A DNA stretch of 64,000 nucleotides from Cercospora beticola (Eukaryota > Ascomycota > Dothideomycetes > Mycosphaerellales > Mycosphaerellaceae). The position numbers and the translations under genes are program-made. The stretch is taken from assembly GCF_033473495.1 (NCBI RefSeq), contig NC_088937.1, positions 1,302,001 through 1,366,000 of the forward strand, written 5' to 3'. This document shows positions 10,485 to 20,770 of this stretch, piece by piece; position 1 is the first letter of the stretch; each line of letters opens with the position of its first letter. Under the pieces are notes generated by a model. It was not told the origin of the DNA, searched no databases, and saw only the letters and a program-made list of their open reading frames with translations.

Positions 10485-10609
10485 GAATTGTTGCATTGAT
10501 TAAGATTTTGCGTAGAGACAGCCGCCGCCACCGCAACCACATCTGGGATATGCACTACGGATTGTCACGATGATGAGGACTTGGGTCGAACTGTTGCATT
10601 GATTAAGAT
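10485..10609. repeat. 22-bp direct repeat, two copies
   Basis: Copies at 10485-10506 and 10588-10609 differ at a single position, a T/C transition at the fourth base. Their starts are 103 bp apart. Origin unknown. Confidence 0.7.
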
Positions 10610-10771
10610 GTGGACGACGAGAGGATCATGCTCTGCAGTCACAAACCCCAGGTGCGCACACTGATCCTTCTTGCGCTCTTTACAAAGCTGGACCAGCTTT
10701 CCGGATTGCATGCGCGTGTAAACAAGAGACAGAGGCGAGTGCTTGACAGAAGCTTGCGACACTTAGCCCTA

Positions 10772-10912
10772 TGTATTGTATATAGACTTCTGCAGCGACC
10801 GACCTGTTCTGTATAAGATAAATTAGACGAGTTTTGAGTCTTATGGTAAGCAGATTATAGCTCTTTAGAAGTAGGCTTAAGATCTTAAGAGAATAGTATA
10901 GATAAGCGTACG
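10772..10912. repeat. TA-rich patch with RIP-like dinucleotide bias
   Basis: By eye this stretch has about 22 TpA steps but only about 2 CpA steps, unlike the flanking DNA. A high TpA to CpA ratio is the mark of repeat-induced point mutation of duplicated DNA in ascomycetes. No ORF or element ends are visible. Confidence 0.5.
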
Positions 10913-11289
10913 ATCTTTGCACCCCACCGATTCATAAACGACTTTCGTACGCTGAACTCCGTAGGACCATCACAAGGGTCACATCTACCTACCGGAGCTC
11001 GTCGTTGAGATCATGTCCCCTAGCATCGGTACATTCTTAAAGGGATGATCCTGTGGTCTGCCCAATGGAATAAGCCACTTGCCAGACTTTGTAGGTTCAA
11101 GGCGTGTCAGTTTTCTGTCACTGCTCAACAGGTACGATAAAACACCAAAGGAGAAACCAGAAAGGTGCTGTGAAATGCAAGCAGAGGCAACTTTTATTCG
11201 TGCAGCTACAATCTAGTGCGCCGCTGCGGAATCATGCCATCGTGACGCTTTCATGCGACTGCCGGACAGGTCATCATCCCATCTACTAT

Positions 11290-11922
11290 CTAGTAGAAGA
11301 AGCCAATGATCTTGCCAGCAACGTGCTTTCTCCTAGCCTCCTCGTGGTCCATGATACCGGCGGAGGTAGTCAGGACGATGTAGCCGAATTGACGCGATGG
11401 AAGGAGTCTGACGACCCACTTCTCCAGGTCGGTGAGCTGGACGTTGTAGCGTGGGGAGATGACACCGGTCTTGTTGAGACGGCCGTTGAGCTGGATGACG
11501 ATCTTGCCGTTGCGGTGGTCGTCAACCTCCTCGAACTCGCCAATGTAGCCTGAAGACAGTCATGTCAGTGATTTGTCGCGACAATTTAAACGTGCTCTTT
11601 CAGCCATTGATTCCAAAGACGTGTAAGAATCCTCGCCAGTATGTCAATCTCCCGAGCACTTAAAGGGCGTTGGTCGTGGTAGTTTGAGACCATTGCCTAG
11701 TTATCAACCCGGTGCGCCGCTTGAACAACACATTTCACTCTTGCCCTCCTCTTGCGCTGATACGAGATCGATGGTGAGATGGGACATACCGTGCTTCTGC
11801 ATGACCTGCAGGAACTTAACGATGACCTTGGAAGATGGGCGGATCATGACCTGGCGCTTGCCGGTCTTCTCGGCGTTGTTGATGGCATTGAGCGCATCGT
11901 TGAGGACGGAAGTCTTGACCAT
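11290..11922 (-). CDS. RPS22: 40S ribosomal protein S22 (uS8)
   Basis: Exon 1 is 11922 down to 11790 and exon 2 is 11549 down to 11290, joined over a 240-nt intron (gtatgt..ttcag), giving 130 residues, exactly the eukaryotic uS8 length. It begins [19 protein letters not shown] with [20 protein letters not shown] following. The second exon carries [28 protein letters not shown] and the terminal [16 protein letters not shown]. uS8 is a core small-subunit protein binding the central domain of 18S rRNA. The intron is unusually long for this window; in yeast the RPS22B gene carries a snoRNA in an intron, but I could not resolve one here. Divergent from TCTP. Confidence 0.96.
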
Positions 11923-12472
11923 TTTGGCGGTGTGTGGGACAGGAGATTCTCAGGGCGCGAGAGAGTGCGGCTTGAGGTATCTGCGCGGGCTCTGGTCAGT
12001 TTCTCGAGGGCCATGGTCCGGAGCGCGAAGGTGCTTCTGCGAGACCACGAAGAAGTCTTCGGCTCGATGCTATCGAGGCAAAAGCGGTGTCATGGCGGGG
12101 ACAGCCATGATCGCCATCCTCGTGGCCTCTCGAGAAGATGCGTGTGCCCACTTACCTCTGTTGTAGCGGCGAGCTGGTGGTTCTTGCAGCTGTTGCAGAG
12201 TCGCAAACTTCTTCGCCAGTCGTGCCGAAATTCAGAGGTGTCGGTGTTCGGAGCCACGACGGTCTTGGCGCCGGACAGACCCTCCAATCCGCCGCTTCGG
12301 CCACCTGGTGCCAGAGCCAGAATATTTCGAGCCTTGACCCTTTGCATCTGCCCCGCCTACCCACCTAATTCTTCTTCCACCCAAGTTCACCCATCTTCAC
12401 CACCTCTTCACTTCACCCAATTCGTCCGAACCGCTCCTCACTCTTTGAAAGACTCGCTGCACACCCGTCAAC
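11923..12472. promoter_or_regulatory. divergent promoter region, RPS22 and TCTP
   Basis: This 550-bp gap lies between two divergently transcribed translation genes. The TCTP-proximal 100 bp are pyrimidine-rich (C/T tracts with CACC and TTCACCC), typical of strong fungal promoters near the transcription start. No gene seen. Confidence 0.5.
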
Positions 12473-13144
12473 ATGATTATCTACAAGGTATGTGCTTATT
12501 GCATTGTCACAACTGGCAATTAGCGCCAGACTCGACCCGTCGCAGCGACCACCTTTTTTTGTGGAGATGCAACTGACACAACACGCCAGGACATCATCAC
12601 TGGCGACGAGCTCATCTCCGACTCGTACGATCTCAAGGAGATCGACGGCATTGCCTACGAGGCCGACTGCAAAAAGATTACCCTTGGCCCAGTCGAGGTC
12701 AACACTGGAGCCAACGCTTCTGCAGAGGGTGGTGACGATGAGGGTGCCGAAGACACTGCCCAGACTGTCATTGACGTCGTCCACTCCTTCCGCCTCAATG
12801 AGACCAGCTTCGACAAGAAGAGCTATCTGTCCCACCTCAAGGGCTACATGAAGGCTGTCAAGGACAAGCTGAAGGCGAACGGTGCTAGCGATGAGGAAGT
12901 CACGACCTTCGAGAAGGGTGCTCAGGGCTTTGCGAAGAAGATCGTTGCCAACTTCAAGGACTACGAATTCTTCATCGGCGAGTCCATGGACCCAGATGGA
13001 GCGTAAGTCCCATGTCTTGAGCGAAAGAAACAATGTGCCGATGCTAACACTACACGTAGTGTCGTTCTCCTGAACTACCGGGAGGATGGCGTGACTCCTT
13101 TCGTCACCATCTGGAAGCACGGTCTGAAGGAGGAGAAGGTCTAA
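12473..13144 (+). CDS. TMA19: translationally controlled tumour protein homologue (TCTP)
   Basis: Exons 12473..12487, 12590..13002 and 13060..13144 give 170 residues, the normal TCTP size. The first exon encodes only MIIYK; the chain then continues [19 protein letters not shown]. The TCTP signature region around [20 protein letters not shown] and the end [14 protein letters not shown] are plain. TCTP is a cytosolic, ribosome-associated protein; yeast Tma19 moves to mitochondria under oxidative stress. The very short first exon is reached through a 102-nt intron with a T-rich tract near its 3' end. Confidence 0.95.
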
Positions 13145-14302
13145 GCTGATACATTATGACGTTACGAAATGCCGCATGCTGCGTGGTGTTACAGGTCGAG
13201 GAGCAGATGCCTTCGATGGTATGGAAGCACATGTTTCGACTTCAAAAGCATGCTAGACTTGGATTTCCACGAGCAGCTGCAACATTGCAGCCCGAAACAT
13301 ACCTTACACCCACGATACCCTCGAACTAACAGCTTATGAGTTTGACTTAATCATCTTCGTGTCCGTACACTCACGTGCGTGCCTGTGCTCTCATCATGGC
13401 GCATTTTGAGCTAACATGTCTGGTTTGTCTGCTTGAGAGGAAGCCTTGCGACCTCGCTGGCGGACTGCTGTCCTTGAATCAAGGCACCTCTACGCAACGT
13501 TTTGACGAATGCCGCCTAAGCTGGCTGCTGGTCTGGTCTGCCTACCACTGAAAAGCAACACAGAACCTAGGGCAAGTCAACTCTGCCTTCGGTGCATGTG
13601 CTCTGATGGAGTGATTTGAGAAGACGCAGCGTTTCTTCACCCGTAATATCTCTGCCTGACGCAGCGTATTCAAGGCATTCTGTCTGTCGACGCACGCTAA
13701 TCGGAGTAATCCAAAAGAACTCGAGTACACCTCTGCGCCTAGTATCTCTGCCTGATGCAGCGTGTCCAAGGGGTTCTGCCTGCCGAGATGAGATAATTGG
13801 GAGCTCGAGACCACGAGAGATCGAGTGTTCATGTGCGAGTTTCCGTTTTACTGTCCGCAACCGGTATGGCCTCATTCGAGCTCGTTCGTGGACGGTGAGG
13901 TGGCACTCAGTGAGTGCCATAGCAGCATTCTTGCTGTGATCAGAATGGCGTGGCCCACTTCTTCAACCTTTTCACTGCCACTGTATTTGTTCCACTCCCA
14001 GCGTTTCATTCACCACTCGGGCACCCCTCGCTGCAACATTGTCGCGAACTCACGAGTTCTGGCGTTGCTACGCGAAACAGGCAGCCGGCGCAGGGGTTGT
14101 CGCGTCGGCCAGTCGGAGCGTTCCTCGCGGACTGCCGTGCGGCGTGGCCGCCTACTTCCTAGCGCCCACGCTAAACTCAATTGCTCTGTATGTTTATGCC
14201 TCAGTCAAGTCGAACGTCACATTCGCACTTCTCGAGCGGAGTCGCACAATGGCATCGGCTTAGCAGGCCGAAGTCATCACCTCACTTGCGCCGTCACAGG
14301 CA
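13145..14302. other. intergenic, contains degenerate tandem duplication
   Basis: This 1.16-kb gap lies between TCTP and the RdRP gene. No gene can be supported. A two-copy imperfect repeat lies at 13645-13790. The last 300 bp are the RdRP upstream region. Confidence 0.55.
13645..13790. repeat. degenerate two-copy repeat, 96-bp offset
   Basis: The stretch beginning atctctgcctga at 13648 recurs at 13744. Over the first 45 or so bases of each copy the differences are mainly transitions (A/G, C/T). The 96-bp offset keeps reading frame, and on the minus strand both copies read RQN(P/A)L(D/N)TL(H/R)QAEIL. Confidence 0.5.
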
Positions 14303-17300
14303 ATGGCGAAGAAGAGGAAGACTTCTCAAGTGGAGCCGTCTGTTGCGGCCTCTGAGCGAATGCCTGATCGAGCCGCAGAAATTCGGCAGCGATTTAGCGA
14401 ATTATGCCGACAAGCTGGCCTACACATCGCCATTGACGGCGTGCCAACCCCGAATCAACTACAGCATGGAAAAGGCGAAAAGCTATGGCACTTGTACAAG
14501 TTTCTCTCTTGGAAAAACGACGACTACCTGCGAAGCGAGCTCGACACGTTCCTCAAAAATCTAAGGGACGATCCTCAGAGTCATTCAGAAGATAACAGGG
14601 CGAATCGACTGCTCGATTGCTTGGAAGGATGCAGGGCAGTAACGCCCAAGTCCGAGCGCTTCGTGAAGTTCCCTCGCAGAGAGCTGGAGCTACCTGCCAT
14701 ACCGGAGCCTACGCAACCGTGTTCTACTCAAGAAGTTTTCCAAGCGCCATCCTCCCCTACACCAGCTCCGGTAAAGCTTGCAGGCCAACAGAATCTTGCC
14801 GCCAAGTTCAAGGTAACAAAGGCCGGCGCGGGCATATCGCCCACGTCACACAAACCGACAGCACACACTCCAGTTTCTGCCAAGCGCGAGCCTACATCTT
14901 TCTCTGCTCAGAAGGTACAGAGCAAGCTTTCGTTCGATAGGCTTGGGAAGAATCCTCTACAGTACGGACCCGCCAGCAAGCCCGTCATTCCGGACGCATC
15001 ATTCACGAAGTCCTTCACAAGCACGTCTGGGAATACCTCATTCGATCAGAATCGCTCGTTCTGGTCCAACCCAGGTGGCCAAGAATCTTTCCGGACAGAC
15101 GCTACCTCCTTTAGCGATTACACACAACCACCTGCTCGTATTCGTGATCAGGACTCGCTTGGCGCGAGCTCCTTATCATCAGGCACGGCCGAGGAATGGA
15201 TACGTTTTGCGAATCACGTGGAGTCATCACAGGATTCTGCAACTACCGACAAAACAATTCGGCCGCGGCAAGCGCACTCTGCAGGGGTGAACGTATCATC
15301 TGAGGATCCGAGTATCACAACTAACACCCGCGAGCCGTCAACGAGCCGGCGTCGAACGCCGCTCGATGATTATGCTTACTTGGAACGCACCTCTGACTTC
15401 TATGGCTCAAGCATTGGTACTTCGACCTTGCTTGAGTGGGAAGAGCTTGATCAATCAGTCGGCCAGATTGGAGACCATGTTATGATTGATAGTTTTCCAG
15501 ATGAGCAACTCAAGGCTGAGGAAGCCCGATCCGCAGCATATGCTGCCTTGGAGAATAAGTATCCGCCAACGTCCAGCAAGGAATCGTTACTAGACCTCTC
15601 TGACTTTCAATCGTTCACCGGTTCCGAGTTCAGTGCACGCTGGGAAGCTGCACGGCTATTGCAAACAGGTCACATTACGCCCGATGCTCTTGACGCCCAA
15701 TGGCAGCCTCAAGATTTGGAATCGCTGTATAACCTGGTTACTGCTCAAAACATGCCATTTCAGAAGTCGCCATTGCTCAAAGGATTGAAGTCCTGGGAGA
15801 CCTTGACCAGAACTGCTCGTTTGGAATGGACCGGAGTCAAGAACAGTCATTTATGCAGACTTGGACTGCTGCCGACCCGCAAGGATATATCATGCAGTCT
15901 TCAGCGGCGGCTCGGTGCTGATCGAGTTCTGTATATTGACATGCCGGATATGTCGAAGCCGCCGAAGGTTCACAAGGATCGCGCTATTCAGAGCTGTCTT
16001 CGCAAGTGGCTATCAACTCCACAGGAGCTACTTGGTCGTGTGTGGTATCCCTTCTTCTTGCAACCGAACAAGAAGAAATCAACAGGCGAGGGCGGACACT
16101 CTACATCTGTATATCGTCTTGTACTGGTCTCTCCTAGTCATGGCATGTCGCTCTGCGACCTGATGGAATGGTGCCTTCCATATGATCACAATCAACATCA
16201 GGCCGCGCGCAAGGCGTACATGAGAATTGAGCTGTTGCTCTCACGCACTATTCCCGCGTTGGTACTGAGACCGGATGAAATCGCGCGCGTGAATGACCAG
16301 CTCGCAACGCCAGAAGAAGATGATCACAGATTCGATGATCCAGCATTACGCTTCCAGTTTTATGAGACATACGAGCCTGATATGGTCATGGGTGATGGCT
16401 GTAGCTGGATGTCTTACTGGATTGCTTATCAATACGCGAAGAAACTAGCTCTGAAGAGAGTTCCATCCACCCTGCAGATTCGTGTTGCCGGCGCCAAAGG
16501 GCTATGGTATGTTGGCGAGCCGCCCCTGGGAAATATGGATCAGAGACCTCAGGGACCCCTACTGAGCCTAGCCCCGAGTCAGGTGAAAGTACATCGCGAT
16601 ACCTTCCACGGTTGTGAAGAAGAAATCCTCTCAGTCAACGTGGTCAAGGCCAACCCCGGCGCGCGGCCATCCCTGCTGCACATGGGCTTTCTGCCGATAC
16701 TTCTCGACAGAGGAGTGCCTCTAGAGAACATGTGCGAACTGGTCCATGGTGTCGTTACACGACAAACCGAGGAATTTCTGGAGGCCCTTGAGGCAGGATC
16801 GGTCGAACTGAGGCAGTGGATTTCGCGACACAATGAGTTTTTCGAAGCACGAAGGCGGGAAGCAGGCATAGACCTCCTTGCTGGCTTTCCAAGAGCGCTC
16901 GAAGAACGAATAATCCGAATGCTTGAGGCAGGGTTCGAGGCGAAGAACAACAAGTATTTGGCCGCATCGGTAAAACTCCTAGCAGCCAACTACTTCCAGT
17001 TGAAGAACAAGAGCTTCAAGATTGAGCTGCCAAAATCTACTACGCTTTGGGGTATTGCAGAGCCCAGTAGTCATCACATGAAAGGCATAGTAGATCCTTC
17101 TGGGAGCCTAAAACCCGGGGAGGTCTGCGTAGTGTTTGAAGAAGCCTTTGATGCAGGACTCGGCAACCGAGTCACTTTACTCAACGATGTAAACCTGCTG
17201 GTAGCTCGCAACCCAGCACTTGGTCCGTCGGACATCCAGAAGGTACGGGCAGTGTTCAAACCACATCTAGCGAAGTATGCCGGCACAATCATATTCTCCG

Positions 17301-18451
17301 CCCGTGGTAAGCGACCCCTTGCCAACAAGCTCCAGGGTGGAGACTATGATGGCGACTCGTTCTGGTTCACATGGGAGCCGCTCTTGACTGAGCCGTTCAA
17401 GAATGCTCCATCGCCATGGAAACCCCCCGAACCGGAGGCATTGTGCATCACGAGGGACAGGAGTAAGCTCTCTGATCACGTCAGCGATCCTACATCAGAG
17501 CAGCAATGGCGTAAATACCTCGCCACGATGGCAGAAAAGCGCATTGAGCCAAGTATGTTGGGCATCGTGACTCTGTTTCACGAGCGCCTCGTATATGCTG
17601 GCCGTCCCATTGGATCGTCAGAGGTCATGGACTTTGTTCATCTGCACGACTACCTTGTTGATGCAGACAAGCAGGGTTTCGACTTCAGCCAAGCTGATTT
17701 CGAAGCATTCAAAAAGAGTAGAAAGCTGCCTCCAAATCTGCCCGAGCCGAAGTACTGGCAATTCACCAAGGCAGATGACAAGATGCAGCAACAGGACGAG
17801 AGCAGAGGGCGAGTGATAAACCCGGATCCTGGGACAGTCAACATCATTGACACGATCTTCTTCGACGTGCTGCAGCCTGTCATTGAATCCACCCTCAAAC
17901 GCGCAGCGATCATTCTCGATTCCGCAGCGTCGTACGACCATGACCTAGCCAGCTTCTGGAATGAGACCTTCGAGTCCATGTCACGTAGCTCAGTGCCCGC
18001 TGCTGAGTTGCTGAAACTCAAGGACGGGCTTCGTGAAGTTCAAAAGGAATGGGCCACAAACAGCCGCAAATATCCGACCTGGCCAGAATGCATACAGGCG
18101 CTTCGTAGCATGTACGACGCTATTCAACCCATGAATCCGACAGATCCGATAGTAAAAGAGTGGATGCGGAAGGTTGGTAAGGGTTATTCGCGCTGGGACG
18201 AGCTGAAGGCATCGTGCTTAGCTAAACACCACTTCGCATCGGGATCGCATCCTGGCTCGTTTGTCATGAACGTTGCTGGTGCTGAAATGTGCCATCTGAA
18301 GTTGGCACGAACAGTCGGACAAACATCTCGAAGTATGACAGAGGAGCAATATCGGTTGTTGAAACTACGACGGGTTCGCGCTGTCGACTCTGGCGACAGC
18401 TTCAACGATGGCGAAGACGCAGCGGCAGCAGAGGACACCGGATACTACTAA
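14303..18451 (+). CDS. RNA-dependent RNA polymerase, QDE-1-like (RNA silencing)
   Basis: Uninterrupted 1382-codon gene. The catalytic loop of eukaryotic cellular RdRPs is visible as LQGGDYDGDSFWFTWEP, with the metal-binding aspartates at residues 1014, 1016 and 1018 (DYDGD). Upstream are conserved core stretches such as HMGFLPILLDRGVP (about 795) and FSARGKRPLANKL (about 995). The amino-terminal 400 residues are Ser/Pro-rich and poorly ordered. Length and the GGDYDGD form resemble Neurospora QDE-1 (about 1400 residues) more than the SAD-1/Rdp1 branch, which is a judgement by eye. These enzymes copy aberrant RNA into double-stranded RNA that feeds Dicer and Argonaute in quelling and genome defence. 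No frameshift or stop is seen, so the gene appears functional. Confidence 0.92.
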   Translation: MAKKRKTSQVEPSVAASERMPDRAAEIRQRFSELCRQAGLHIAIDGVPTPNQLQHGKGEKLWHLYKFLSWKNDDYLRSELDTFLKNLRDDPQSHSEDNRANRLLDCLEGCRAVTPKSERFVKFPRRELELPAIPEPTQPCSTQEVFQAPSSPTPAPVKLAGQQNLAAKFKVTKAGAGISPTSHKPTAHTPVSAKREPTSFSAQKVQSKLSFDRLGKNPLQYGPASKPVIPDASFTKSFTSTSGNTSFDQNRSFWSNPGGQESFRTDATSFSDYTQPPARIRDQDSLGASSLSSGTAEEWIRFANHVESSQDSATTDKTIRPRQAHSAGVNVSSEDPSITTNTREPSTSRRRTPLDDYAYLERTSDFYGSSIGTSTLLEWEELDQSVGQIGDHVMIDSFPDEQLKAEEARSAAYAALENKYPPTSSKESLLDLSDFQSFTGSEFSARWEAARLLQTGHITPDALDAQWQPQDLESLYNLVTAQNMPFQKSPLLKGLKSWETLTRTARLEWTGVKNSHLCRLGLLPTRKDISCSLQRRLGADRVLYIDMPDMSKPPKVHKDRAIQSCLRKWLSTPQELLGRVWYPFFLQPNKKKSTGEGGHSTSVYRLVLVSPSHGMSLCDLMEWCLPYDHNQHQAARKAYMRIELLLSRTIPALVLRPDEIARVNDQLATPEEDDHRFDDPALRFQFYETYEPDMVMGDGCSWMSYWIAYQYAKKLALKRVPSTLQIRVAGAKGLWYVGEPPLGNMDQRPQGPLLSLAPSQVKVHRDTFHGCEEEILSVNVVKANPGARPSLLHMGFLPILLDRGVPLENMCELVHGVVTRQTEEFLEALEAGSVELRQWISRHNEFFEARRREAGIDLLAGFPRALEERIIRMLEAGFEAKNNKYLAASVKLLAANYFQLKNKSFKIELPKSTTLWGIAEPSSHHMKGIVDPSGSLKPGEVCVVFEEAFDAGLGNRVTLLNDVNLLVARNPALGPSDIQKVRAVFKPHLAKYAGTIIFSARGKRPLANKLQGGDYDGDSFWFTWEPLLTEPFKNAPSPWKPPEPEALCITRDRSKLSDHVSDPTSEQQWRKYLATMAEKRIEPSMLGIVTLFHERLVYAGRPIGSSEVMDFVHLHDYLVDADKQGFDFSQADFEAFKKSRKLPPNLPEPKYWQFTKADDKMQQQDESRGRVINPDPGTVNIIDTIFFDVLQPVIESTLKRAAIILDSAASYDHDLASFWNETFESMSRSSVPAAELLKLKDGLREVQKEWATNSRKYPTWPECIQALRSMYDAIQPMNPTDPIVKEWMRKVGKGYSRWDELKASCLAKHHFASGSHPGSFVMNVAGAEMCHLKLARTVGQTSRSMTEEQYRLLKLRRVRAVDSGDSFNDGEDAAAAEDTGYY

Positions 18452-19340
18452 AAACCTTTTCTGCGCGGAAGCTCCGATCAAAGGAAGGTGAGGAAGCGCC
18501 AGCACCAGTTCTTGAGCGAGCGCGTACTGGTCTTGATATGCGGGCTTTGTTTTACGGCTTCTATCGATCAGGTGTGTGCCATACCTTGTCATGTTGACGA
18601 AGCTGCAGCGTCAGCACAGTTGGTCGACAGCAGCTCAGCTCATGTTGAATGAGCAATTTTGTTTCGTACTTGGGCAGGCAATAGTGATACCCTTTTGTTT
18701 TTCACTCCAATATGGGAGAGCTGAGAAGTAGATAAGAGAGCTGGAAGATCGCAGGCGTAGGCTACAATAATGAGGAATTTCCAAGCCTTCAAAGTCCGTA
18801 CAGCAGCGACAGTTACATTCCTTCGAGCCTTGAGTGATGAGCTTCACTCAGCTTGATTTTCTGATTTGACTTGTACAATTATGAGCAGCACAGTAGTAGA
18901 GCATAACGTACTGCCTAAATACACAGGCTTCGTGACCATTTTACGAGAACTGTTGATCCGCAGCTTTCTCTGTTGAAGTGATAGAATTGTGAGCCGCCGT
19001 AGATAGCGGGACCAGGTCGAAAGCAACACCTGTCGCAAACGGAGAGTGGGAAACCACGGTCGAGGGCGGAAACCCCTGGGCTCCTCGATTGGACGTCCGA
19101 ATTGTCTCGGTTTTTCATGCTTCCGATTCGATTCGCCACTGTTAATGAACAGTTTCCGCATTTACATAGGTTTACGATCCTGATGTGTGGTATTGAGGAG
19201 CTCATTCTTTCCAGGGTATTCAGATCCCAGCCTGAACGCAGAGAGGTGCTAATTAGAAGTTGTATTATATCGATTTCCAGCTCATCCAATGCCGCGTGAA
19301 CGCTCAAGACATAACAACATGATTTTCATCCTCCCACTTA
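18452..19340. other. intergenic between convergent genes
   Basis: This 889-bp gap lies between the ends of the RdRP gene and the convergent ceramide synthase gene. It is fairly AT-rich around 18640-19300. No gene, repeat or RNA recognised. Confidence 0.55.
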
Positions 19341-20770
19341 CTACCGTCTCCGCAGTCCTTCGCTTGCTTTGCCGTCAATGCCTGTGCCTGGTGCTCCAAT
19401 GGGCTCTCCGTTCAATTGCATCGATGGTGTCTCTCCAACGTCTTCTTGCCGGACCTCGTCCTCATCAACATCGGAGCGGTCGTCTCGCTCTTCGCCAGTG
19501 CGAATGAATCGTATCAAGATGCGACAAATCAGGAAGAACCAGAACAGGTTGACAGCCTGCAGACTGGCAAGAAGAACACCAGTAATTGCTTGAGAGATCC
19601 AGCATTTGTATTGCTGGGTCGTCCAGTTCAATGTGTAGGGCCCGATAGTCTGGAATTCTCCTCCGGGTAGCAGCGAAGCCAGAATTCTCAAATTAAGGTA
19701 ATGGCGCAAATAGGCCCAAATTGCGATGAACGAAACGAAGTATGGCGGCGTAATCCAGGCATCAAGGTAGTTGAGAAGCTTCGAGGTCTACGCATTGTCA
19801 GTGGTGATCCGGACTTCCGCACCAGTGTACTTACAGCGAGGAAGAAGTCGGAGATGTCGTGAGTGATGTACACCGCGACGCCAATATATGTAAAGTGGAA
19901 ACGGTAGCTCAGCCCGATCAATGACAATGTAATGATGTGATGCAGCACGAGCTCCTTGAAGTCCTTACGCGGCTTCTCTAAACCGAGAACCAGGACCAGA
20001 CCTTGCTGCGCCCAGTAAGACGCTTGTAGCAGATAGTATGCCTTGAAGATCGCCTCGTGGGCTCTGTGAGGGAAGCCTTCATACATTCCTGGGACGTTGA
20101 AGTACCAGACCGGTGTCCTGCTCATCACGTATAACCCGAATGGCCCGAAAATGCCAAAGTAGATGGCGGTGTAAAATTGCTCCATGAATCGGGACTGCTT
20201 GTCGCGATTCCGTATCCCGCACCATATCGCAATTGGGCGGATCATGCGTTGCATCAGGAATTCTCGAGTGAACGAGAAAACAATGGTGTAGAAAGCCACG
20301 AAAGCCAAATCTTTCTTGCCCTTGCCATACTGCACAGGATTTCCAACGTGTGCTGGGATCGTATTTGTCCGCTCTTCTAACGCCGGATTCGCATAAGACA
20401 GGAAGATGGCAGATCGCAACGGGTTGTGTTCGCCAGGATTCGCGAAATATGCGCCGAGAATGATCAGAGCCAGGACTAAAGGATTTATCCAAGTGTGCCT
20501 GAGCGACATCCGCTTCCATTTATTGAATAGGCCCTTTGCTTTCTTGCGCTTTGAGGCTTTGCCGTGCTTCCCGCTCATGGAGTCTCCTCGCGATAGATGC
20601 GATTGTGACATATCCGTTGTTGCCAATGCCAGACCTCCGGTGTCTCCTCGCGGGTCTCCACCCAAGCTCGAGCTCTTCCTGCGTCGCGTACCGGTGGTGT
20701 AGCTAGATTGGCGTAGCATACTGGGTTTGACAAGCGGCGGGAACGCCTCGGTTTGCTCGGACGACGACAT
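19341..20770 (-). CDS. LAG1: ceramide synthase (LAG1/TLC domain)
   Basis: Exon 1 is 20770 down to 19835 and exon 2 is 19787 down to 19341, joined in phase 0 over a 47-nt intron; 460 residues. The Lag1 motif is clear: ELVLHHIITLSLIGLSY, then FTYIGVAVYITHDISDFFLA and, across the splice, TSKLLNYLD. Several membrane segments surround it. The two adjacent histidines of the motif are expected to be needed for catalysis. The enzyme N-acylates sphingoid bases with fatty acyl-CoA in the ER. The chosen start (MSSSEQTEAF) gives a Ser/Arg-rich cytosolic amino-terminus; an in-frame ATG at 20839 exists but adds an atypical extension. The charged tail ends GLRRR. Confidence 0.92.

Larger units (their letters stand above)
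10249..11289. other. repeat-relic intergenic zone
   Basis: This 1-kb gap between the oxidoreductase and RPS22 contains no gene I can support. It holds an imperfect foldback structure (10284-10422), a 22-bp direct repeat (10485-10506 and 10588-10609) and a TA-rich patch (10772-10912) resembling RIP-mutated repeat DNA. The part next to RPS22 is its 3' flank. Confidence 0.6.

Noticed and set aside
10571..10662. Second box C/D snoRNA candidate (atgatga then ctga)
   Set aside because: The word before the CTGA does not match any conserved rRNA segment I know and there is no terminal stem; the C-box match alone is weak evidence.
12488..12589. snoRNA in TCTP intron 1
   Set aside because: No C box or H/ACA words in a workable order within 102 nt.
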